Below, piece by piece: positions 6,796 to 12,359 of a DNA stretch of 12,359 nt. The position numbers were made by a program, and so were the translations under genes. The notes under the pieces were generated by a model. The model searched no databases. It worked only from the letters and a program-made list of their open reading frames with translations, and was not told where the DNA came from. Positions within the stretch are counted from its first letter, which is position 1. Each line of letters starts with the position of its first letter. The stretch covers positions 1-12,359 of the forward strand of contig CAJGCM010000052.1 of NCBI GenBank assembly GCA_904501765.1. The letters are read 5' to 3'. This DNA is from an uncultured Clostridia bacterium (lineage in GTDB: Bacteria > Bacillota > Clostridia > Oscillospirales > CAG-272).

Positions 6796-8174
6796 TAACA
6801 GAGAGCCACGATACCGAATATTATAAAGTGGCGGACAGTGTCCGTAAGATAAATTCCGGTTTTCAAAGAAAGGCTACCGTGATAACCTTTGGCTGTCAGC
6901 AGAACGAGGCAGACAGTGAGCATATCAGAGGTATTCTTTTTGATATGGGCTATGAAAATACCGAGGATTATTCTGCCGCCGACGTAATTATACTCAATAC
7001 TTGTGCGATAAGAGGTCACGCAGAGGAGAAGGCGTTTTCTTTCCTCGGTAATTTTAAAGCGCTCAAAAAAAATAATCCGAGCCTTATTGTCGGTGTTTGC
7101 GGTTGTATGGCGGCGGAAGCGGGTGCGCTTAAGAGTCTTAAGGAAAATTTTCACTACGTGACGTTCACTCTTGAGCCTAATATGCTTCATCGCTTACCCT
7201 CTTTGATTTTAAAGTCGCTGACCGAGGGTAAACGCAGTTTTATTATTGGCGAGGACACGGGTGATATAATAGAAGGGCTACCAACTCTGAGAATGGGCGG
7301 TCACCGAGCTTGGGTTTCGGTGATGTACGGATGTAACAATTTTTGCTCATATTGCATAGTTCCTTACGTACGAGGAAGAGAGCGAAGCCGCAGAAGCGCT
7401 GATATTATTTCGGAATGTCGTTCGCTCATTGCATCGGGGGTACGGGAAATAACCTTACTCGGGCAGAATGTCAATTCCTATTATTCCGATTTATGCTTTG
7501 CTGATTTGCTTGAGAAAATTGCGCTGATAGAAGGGGATTTTATTATCCGATTTATGACCAGCCATCCAAAGGACGTATCGGACAGGCTTATTGAGGTTAT
7601 CGGGCGGTACAGTCCTAAAATTGCGCCATATTTCCATCTTCCGCTTCAGTCCGGTTCCAATAGAGTTTTAAAAGCTATGAATAGGAGTTACACAAAGGAG
7701 AAATTCCTTGAAATTGTAGATAAGCTCCGCACATCGGTTCCGGATATCGCAATTTCCACCGACGTAATAATCGGTTTTCCCACGGAGCATAGCGAGGATT
7801 TCTTTGAAACTATGGAGATTATCCGCAAGGTAAGATTTGATATGGCGTACAGTTTTATTTATTCTCCGCGTGAGGGAACTCGTGCGGCGCTTATCGAGAG
7901 TGTCAGCAGTGACGAGGAAAGAGCCGATAGAATGAAGGAATTTCTTGATGTGCAGGGTGAAATTTCCTACGAAAAGAACCTTCCTTACGTCGGTAGGACT
8001 GTAAGAGTGTTGGTGGATTCGGTTTCCAAGAGAGGTGGCGATAGTACTTATTCCGCAAGAACCGACTCAAATAAACTGGTACATTTTACATCAGCTAAAA
8101 GCTACATAGGTGAATTTATAAACCTGAAGATAACAAGGGTTGGAGCCTTTGACCTCTTCGGTGAAATTACATAG
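6792..8174 (+). CDS. miaB: tRNA-2-methylthio-N6-dimethylallyladenosine37 synthase (MiaB)
   Basis: Radical SAM methylthiotransferase that adds the 2-methylthio group to i6A37 of tRNAs reading UNN codons. It is 460 aa. The N-terminal UPF0004 domain supplies the auxiliary [4Fe-4S] cluster with C35 (TFGCQQNEAD), C71 (NTCAIRGHAEEK) and C105 (VCGCMA). The radical SAM cluster motif CNNFCSYC is at 181-188 (C181, C185, C188), followed by VPYVRGRERSR. A C-terminal TRAM RNA-binding domain spans about 395-458. NTCAIRGHAEEK and VPYVRGRERSR favour MiaB over MtaB or RimO. The segment near residues 125-136 (TLEPNMLHRLP) departs from the FGTHNIHRLP form common in relatives. AAAGGGG lies 6 nt before the ATG, inside the end of dxs, with a 4-bp ATGA overlap. 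Confidence 0.96.
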   Translation: MITESHDTEYYKVADSVRKINSGFQRKATVITFGCQQNEADSEHIRGILFDMGYENTEDYSAADVIILNTCAIRGHAEEKAFSFLGNFKALKKNNPSLIVGVCGCMAAEAGALKSLKENFHYVTFTLEPNMLHRLPSLILKSLTEGKRSFIIGEDTGDIIEGLPTLRMGGHRAWVSVMYGCNNFCSYCIVPYVRGRERSRRSADIISECRSLIASGVREITLLGQNVNSYYSDLCFADLLEKIALIEGDFIIRFMTSHPKDVSDRLIEVIGRYSPKIAPYFHLPLQSGSNRVLKAMNRSYTKEKFLEIVDKLRTSVPDIAISTDVIIGFPTEHSEDFFETMEIIRKVRFDMAYSFIYSPREGTRAALIESVSSDEERADRMKEFLDVQGEISYEKNLPYVGRTVRVLVDSVSKRGGDSTYSARTDSNKLVHFTSAKSYIGEFINLKITRVGAFDLFGEIT

Positions 8175-8198
8175 TAAAAAATAACAGGAGATATTAAA

Positions 8199-8597
8199 AT
8201 GACTAAAATTATTGAACTTGCTCATATGCTTGGCGAGGAAATCGCAAAAAGCGAGGAAATGAAAACTCTTGCTATGGCAAAGGATGCCTATGACAAGGAT
8301 GCAGCGCTTCAGGGAAAATTGAGCGAATATGAAACGGAAAGAACTCTTCTTGGCCGTGAGTTTTCAAAGGATTCCTCTGAGATTGACGAAAAGCTTGTTG
8401 AAGACCTTAAGGCGAGAATAGAAGAGCTTACCAAGGAGATTTGCCAAAATTCCGTTTACGTTGACTTTGCAAATGCGCAAACCGCCCTTAACGAGCTTAT
8501 GAATTCTGTAAATGCAGAAATCAAATTCTGCATTACGGGAGAGCGTCCTACAGAGTGCACACACGATTGCTCTACTTGCGGTGGTTGCGCTCACTGA
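8199..8597 (+). CDS. YlbF/YmcA (Ric/Y-complex) family protein with cysteine-rich tail
   Basis: A 132-aa, mostly helical, probably cytoplasmic protein matching the YlbF/YmcA (Com_YlbF) family in size and pattern: LAHMLGEEIAKSEEMKTL near the N-terminus, a charged coiled-coil-like middle (about 35-82), then YVDFANAQTALNELMNSVNAEI (87-108). In B. subtilis, YlbF, YmcA and YaaT form an Fe-S complex that affects RNase Y-dependent mRNA processing and development, and ymcA sits between miaB and mutS as here. The C-terminus is cysteine-rich: C111, C120, C124, C127 and C130, the last four as CTHDCSTCGGC, a plausible Fe-S or metal ligand set. AGGAG is 8 nt before the ATG. The locus position suggests the ymcA (ricA) orthologue, but it could equally be called ylbF-like, so no symbol is given. 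Confidence 0.85.
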   Translation: MTKIIELAHMLGEEIAKSEEMKTLAMAKDAYDKDAALQGKLSEYETERTLLGREFSKDSSEIDEKLVEDLKARIEELTKEICQNSVYVDFANAQTALNELMNSVNAEIKFCITGERPTECTHDCSTCGGCAH

Positions 8598-8632
8598 CTT
8601 CAATTTTAAAATCTTAAGCGAGGTAGCCTAAA

Positions 8633-11263
8633 ATGGCGGAAGTATTAAATTCAAGAAGCGAGCTTCAGACTGCAACTCCTATGATGCAACAATACCTTGA
8701 GGTGAAGAGCCAGTATGAGGGATTCGTTATGCTTTACAGGCTCGGCGACTTTTACGAGTGCTTTTTCGAGGATGCTATCGTTGCTTCACGAGAGCTTGAG
8801 TTGACGCTGACAGGCAGAGATTGCGGAAATGGAAAGCGTGCGGCTATGTGCGGCGTTCCTTTCCATAAGTCTGATGTCTATATCGGACGCCTTGTTGAAA
8901 AGGGATATAAGGTTGCAATTTGCGAGCAGATTGGCGATCCTAAGCAAGCGGAAGGGCTTGTAAAGCGTGAGGTTATAAGGGTGGTAACCCCCGGTACTAT
9001 TACCGATAACTCCTTACTCAATGACGGACAGAACAACTACCTCTCTTCCGTAGCCTTTGGCTCTATGGGGGTGGCGCTTTCATTCTGCGATATCTCAACA
9101 GGCGAGGTTTCTGTAACCTATTTCAAGGGGGAAGATGCAGCAGTTGGGCTTAAAAACGAGCTTTGCGCTTATCAGCCCTCTGAGGTTATTATTAACATTC
9201 CAGAAGAGCATTGCACCGAGCTTTGCGCTTTTATTACCGAAAAATTCAGACCTATGATTGCCTGTGGACAGAAGCGTTTATTCGATTATGATAGGTCGAA
9301 GGATATTGTGAAGAGTACCTACAAGGACGAATACGACAAGCTTTCTGAGGCGGAAGCGGTTATGGCTGTGGGTGCGCTTCTTATGTATATCAGAGAAACC
9401 CAGAAAAGCGAGATTTCTTTTGTTAAAGAGATAAACGTTTATTCGAAAGGTCAATTCCTTGAATTTGATATAAACACAAGAAGAAACCTTGAGCTTGTTG
9501 AAACGATGAGAACGAAGGAGAAGCGGGGAACGCTTCTTTGGGTGCTTGATAAAACCAAGACCGCTATGGGAGCAAGGCTTCTTCGCTCCTGGATATTGAA
9601 GCCTCTCCTTAACCCTGTTACAATTTCACACAGACAGGCGTCTGTTGCCGATTTTATGAAAAACAGGGGCGGTGAAGAAGAAATCGCAGAGCTTCTTGGC
9701 AGCGTTCTGGATATAGAGCGACTTACGGCTAAAGCTGTTTACGGCACAGCAAACGCAAAGGATTTAAAGGCAATTTGTAACAGCATCGAGGTTCTGCCCG
9801 AAATTAAAGCCACGCTTTCCAAATTTGGAAGCGAGCCGATTAAAAATATATGCCGTGAGCTTGACACGCTTGAGGATATACACGACCTTCTATCAAGAGC
9901 TATTGCCGATAACCCACCCTTCACAATCCGTGAGGGCGGAATGATACGCGAGGGATTTGATAAGGATATAGATTATTACAGGAGCATTAAGAACGACGGC
10001 TCTGCGATAATGCGGTCCATCGAAGAGCGTGAGAAGGAAGCTACGGGCATCAGAACTCTCAAGGTTGATTATAACAAGGTATTCGGATACTATATCGAGG
10101 TATCGAAATCATTTACATCAGAAGTGCCCGACCGATACGTAAGAAAACAGACACTTACCAATTGCGAAAGATACATAACTCAAGAGCTAAAGGAGATGGA
10201 AACTACCATTTTCGGCGCAGACGAAAAGCTTGTAGCTCTTGAATTCGAGCTGTTTACAAGGCTTCGTGAGTTTATTGCCGAGAACTGCGCAAGAATTAGA
10301 AGCAGCGCAGCTCTTATTGCGGAAATTGACGTTTACAGGGCCTTTGCGGAGGTTGCGAGAAAGAATAACTACGTTTGCCCCGAGGTTGATTTGTCGGGGG
10401 AAATAATTTTAAAGGACGGCAGACATCCGGTCGTCGAAAAATTCGTTAAGGACAGCTATTTCGTGCCTAATGATACCACGCTCAACACCGATAGCGATAG
10501 GGTAATGATAATAACTGGTCCTAATATGGCGGGTAAGTCCACCTATATGCGTCAGGTCGCTATCATAACCATTATGGCGCAGATTGGTTCCTTCGTTCCA
10601 GCAAGAGAGGCGAAAATAGGCATTGTTGATAAGGTGTTTACAAGAGTAGGAGCTTCAGACGATTTAGCTTCCGGGCAATCAACCTTTATGCTGGAGATGA
10701 CCGAGGTTGCTTATATTTTGAAAAATGCAACAAGGCGCTCTCTTATTGTTTACGATGAGGTAGGCAGAGGTACCAGCACCTACGACGGAATGTCAATTGC
10801 GAGAGCTGTAGTTGAATATACTCATTCTAAAAAAATAGGAGCAAAAACACTCTTTGCTACCCATTATCACGAGCTTACCTCTATGGAAGAGGAGTTTGAC
10901 GGAATCATTAACTATAATATAGCCGCCAAAAAACGCGGAGATTCTGTTATTTTCCTGAGAAAAATTGTAAGAGGCGGAACCGACGATTCATACGGTATCG
11001 AGGTTGCAAAACTTGCAGGAGTACCCACGGAGGTTGTTAAACGGGCGAAGGAAATACTCTCGGATATAGAAAACGGTATTCACAGAGTGTCTACACAGCC
11101 TTATGAAAAGAAGGAAGAGGACGGCTTTGACCTCTTCACAAGCCTCGCTGCGGAAAAGAGCGAAGAGGCTATCGAAAAGATTAAAAGCACCGACCTCAAT
11201 ACAATGTCACCGATAGAGGCTATGAACCTGTTATTTGAAATTAAGAAGATGCTTTCAGATTAA
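8633..11263 (+). CDS. mutS: DNA mismatch repair protein MutS
   Basis: Mismatch-recognition ATPase that scans DNA as a dimer and recruits MutL. It is 876 aa, full length for MutS1. The N-terminal mismatch-binding domain starts with TPMMQQYLEVK and contains the phenylalanine wedge motif GDFYECF (38-44), with F40 and E42 matching the Phe-x-Glu that contacts the mismatch. Connector, lever and clamp domains fill about 130-590. The ATPase domain has Walker A GPNMAGKS (629-636), the SDDLASGQSTF signature (675-685) and Walker B LIVYDE (704-709), followed by GRGTST and ATHYHELT. Near the C-terminus GFDLF is a degenerate match to the sliding-clamp-binding pentapeptide, and MSPIEAMNLLFEIKKML is the usual end of the protein. 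ATG has GAGG 9 nt upstream. It is followed 41 nt later by mutL. Confidence 0.98.
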   Translation: MAEVLNSRSELQTATPMMQQYLEVKSQYEGFVMLYRLGDFYECFFEDAIVASRELELTLTGRDCGNGKRAAMCGVPFHKSDVYIGRLVEKGYKVAICEQIGDPKQAEGLVKREVIRVVTPGTITDNSLLNDGQNNYLSSVAFGSMGVALSFCDISTGEVSVTYFKGEDAAVGLKNELCAYQPSEVIINIPEEHCTELCAFITEKFRPMIACGQKRLFDYDRSKDIVKSTYKDEYDKLSEAEAVMAVGALLMYIRETQKSEISFVKEINVYSKGQFLEFDINTRRNLELVETMRTKEKRGTLLWVLDKTKTAMGARLLRSWILKPLLNPVTISHRQASVADFMKNRGGEEEIAELLGSVLDIERLTAKAVYGTANAKDLKAICNSIEVLPEIKATLSKFGSEPIKNICRELDTLEDIHDLLSRAIADNPPFTIREGGMIREGFDKDIDYYRSIKNDGSAIMRSIEEREKEATGIRTLKVDYNKVFGYYIEVSKSFTSEVPDRYVRKQTLTNCERYITQELKEMETTIFGADEKLVALEFELFTRLREFIAENCARIRSSAALIAEIDVYRAFAEVARKNNYVCPEVDLSGEIILKDGRHPVVEKFVKDSYFVPNDTTLNTDSDRVMIITGPNMAGKSTYMRQVAIITIMAQIGSFVPAREAKIGIVDKVFTRVGASDDLASGQSTFMLEMTEVAYILKNATRRSLIVYDEVGRGTSTYDGMSIARAVVEYTHSKKIGAKTLFATHYHELTSMEEEFDGIINYNIAAKKRGDSVIFLRKIVRGGTDDSYGIEVAKLAGVPTEVVKRAKEILSDIENGIHRVSTQPYEKKEEDGFDLFTSLAAEKSEEAIEKIKSTDLNTMSPIEAMNLLFEIKKMLSD

Positions 11264-11280
11264 TTTCAGCACAGACGTTA

Positions 11281-11294
11281 ATACCGCAAGGTAT
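11281..11294 (+). promoter_or_regulatory. Small hairpin directly before the mutL ribosome binding site
   Basis: ATACC-GCAA-GGTAT forms a 5-bp stem capped by a GNRA-type tetraloop in the mRNA and ends one base before AGGAG (11295-11299), the mutL ribosome binding site 5 nt from its ATG. It could modulate mutL translation or be chance; the stem is short. Confidence 0.25.
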
Positions 11295-11304
11295 AGGAGA
11301 AATT

Positions 11305-12359
11305 ATGGGAAAAATTAACGTATTAAGCTTTGAGATTGCCAATCTTATAGCGGCGGGAGAGGTGGTGGAAAGACCATCGTCCGTGCTAAAGGAGCTGCTT
11401 GAAAACTCAATAGACGCAGGAGCTACAAGGATTGTTGCCGAGATAAAAAAAGGCGGTGTATCCCTCATACGTGTGACTGATAACGGCTCCGGTATCGAAA
11501 AAGAGGACCTTCCGGTAGCCCTTAAACGACACGCAACCAGTAAAATCAGAGAAAAAGAGGACCTTGACGGCATTATAACTCTCGGCTTCAGAGGAGAAGC
11601 TCTTGCGGCTATAAGCTCCGTTTCGGAGGTCACTATAATTACCAAAACAAAAAAATCTGATACGGGATATATGCTCACCTCGGAGGGGGGGAATATTCTC
11701 GACGTATCAGAGGTTGGTTGTTCCGATGGAACTACTGTTGTGGTTGAAAATCTCTTCTACAACGTTCCTGCAAGGCGTAAATTCTTGAAGAAGGATTCTA
11801 CCGAGGCTATGAACGTGACCGCCCTACTTGAAAAGGTGGCGCTTTCTCGTCCGGATGTATCAATTCAGCTTTTGATTGACGGAGAGGAAAAATTCAGCAC
11901 CCCCGGAGATGGTGATTTGCTTGGCACTATCAGAAGCATTTTCGGAAAGGATTTTGCGTCAAAACTTATATCAGTTAACGGAGAATCCGACGGCATCCGT
12001 GTTTCGGGTTATATCGGAAGGAGCGATAACGTAAGAAAAAACAGGAATCTTGAAAATGTATTTATAAACGGCAGATACGTAAAGAGTCTCACAGCTCAGG
12101 CTGCTATTGAAAAGGCGTTTACGTCTTATATAGCTCCCGAATGTTTTCCTGTATGTGCGCTGTTTATCGAAATGAATCCGGGTATTGTTGACGTAAACGT
12201 CCATCCTGCAAAATTAGAGGTCAAATTCTCAGACGAGAGGCGCGTTTTTGAGGCGGTTTATTACACAGTAAAAAGAGCTATTGAAACCTGTGAATACCGT
12301 CCCGAAATGTCCCTTGGAAAGGGAAGAGAATACAATTCTTTGGGAGCATTTGTTCCTGT
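11305..12359 (+). CDS. mutL: DNA mismatch repair protein MutL, N-terminal part (runs off the window end)
   Basis: GHKL-family ATPase that links MutS to downstream repair. The frame stays open for 351 codons to the window end, so the gene is cut by the window, not broken. Motifs: IAAGEVVERP (15-24); KELLENSIDAGA (29-40) with E30 the expected catalytic glutamate and N34 a Mg ligand; DNGSGI (59-64); RHATSK (75-80); LGFRGEALAAIS (93-104); NVPARRKFLK in the transducer domain; and NVHPAKLEVKF, the ATP-lid/transducer lysine region near residue 305. The C-terminal domain, which in most bacteria lacking MutH carries an endonuclease site, lies beyond the window, so nicking activity cannot be judged. 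AGGAG is 5 nt before ATG 11305. Confidence 0.97.
   Translation, partial: MGKINVLSFEIANLIAAGEVVERPSSVLKELLENSIDAGATRIVAEIKKGGVSLIRVTDNGSGIEKEDLPVALKRHATSKIREKEDLDGIITLGFRGEALAAISSVSEVTIITKTKKSDTGYMLTSEGGNILDVSEVGCSDGTTVVVENLFYNVPARRKFLKKDSTEAMNVTALLEKVALSRPDVSIQLLIDGEEKFSTPGDGDLLGTIRSIFGKDFASKLISVNGESDGIRVSGYIGRSDNVRKNRNLENVFINGRYVKSLTAQAAIEKAFTSYIAPECFPVCALFIEMNPGIVDVNVHPAKLEVKFSDERRVFEAVYYTVKRAIETCEYRPEMSLGKGREYNSLGAFVP

Noticed and set aside
8585..8612. Possible internal promoter before mutS (TTGCGC, 16 bp, TAAAAT)
   Set aside because: The -35 is weak and lies in the coding end of the YlbF-family gene. The start it predicts would fall at or just before the mutS ribosome binding site, leaving almost no leader. 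The ATTTTAAAAT palindrome is a common AT-rich chance match.
9157..9230. A 14-bp direct repeat CGAGCTTTGCGCTT at 9157-9170 and 9217-9230 in mutS
   Set aside because: Both copies encode ELCA within the connector domain, 60 bp apart with preferred codons; the flanks do not match, so coincidence is more likely than a duplication or element.
11241..11678. A 145-codon minus-strand open frame across the mutS end and mutL start
   Set aside because: It is antisense to the well-matched MutL ATPase domain and has no recognisable product.

Overview
The window looks like chromosomal DNA from a low-to-moderate G+C Bacillota bacterium, most likely a gut-type Clostridia (for example an Oscillospirales-like lineage). 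This rests on strong AAGGAG-type ribosome binding sites, tightly packed and overlapping genes, the MEP-pathway gene dxs, and the order miaB - YlbF-family gene - mutS - mutL. That order matches the Bacillus subtilis block miaB(ymcB)-ymcA-cotE-mutS-mutL without cotE. The species cannot be fixed from the sequence alone. No rRNA, tRNA, CRISPR array, insertion sequence or phage gene was seen, and no stretch over about 170 bp lacks a gene.

Layout. A divergent intergenic region (3880-4048) splits the window into two transcription units. On the minus strand (3879 down to 4) lie four genes, in transcription order: a 251-aa IolE-like TIM-barrel isomerase/epimerase; a 293-aa TIM-barrel isomerase/epimerase; a 382-aa Gfo/Idh/MocA oxidoreductase; and a 337-aa Gfo/Idh/MocA oxidoreductase. 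The last three are joined by a 13-bp overlap and a 4-nt gap. The last stop codon is 3 bases from the window edge, so the operon may continue to the left. The set resembles oxidise-then-isomerise (or eliminate) pathways for inositols, uncommon sugars or glycosides through keto-sugar intermediates. The substrate is not identifiable here.

On the plus strand (4049 to the window end) is an AraC-family regulator with a cupin sensor domain, then dxs (DXP synthase, first enzyme of MEP isoprenoid synthesis), miaB (tRNA ms2i6A37 methylthiotransferase), a YlbF/YmcA-family protein with a cysteine-rich tail, mutS, and the first 351 codons of mutL, cut by the window edge. The first two junctions are 4-bp ATGA overlaps and the rest are gaps of 24-41 nt, each with a ribosome binding site. 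A catabolic-type regulator therefore sits at the head of a housekeeping operon.

Regulation. The divergent region holds two well-formed facing-away promoters. Each has an extended -10 (TGnTATAAT on plus, TGnTAAAAT on minus), a 17-bp spacer and the same palindromic -35 hexamer TTGCAA. Further TTGCAA-like copies and an 11-bp direct repeat lie between and around them and are good candidates for operators of the AraC regulator. The regulator most plausibly controls the minus-strand sugar operon and perhaps itself. If it does, expression of dxs, miaB, mutS and mutL could be affected too.
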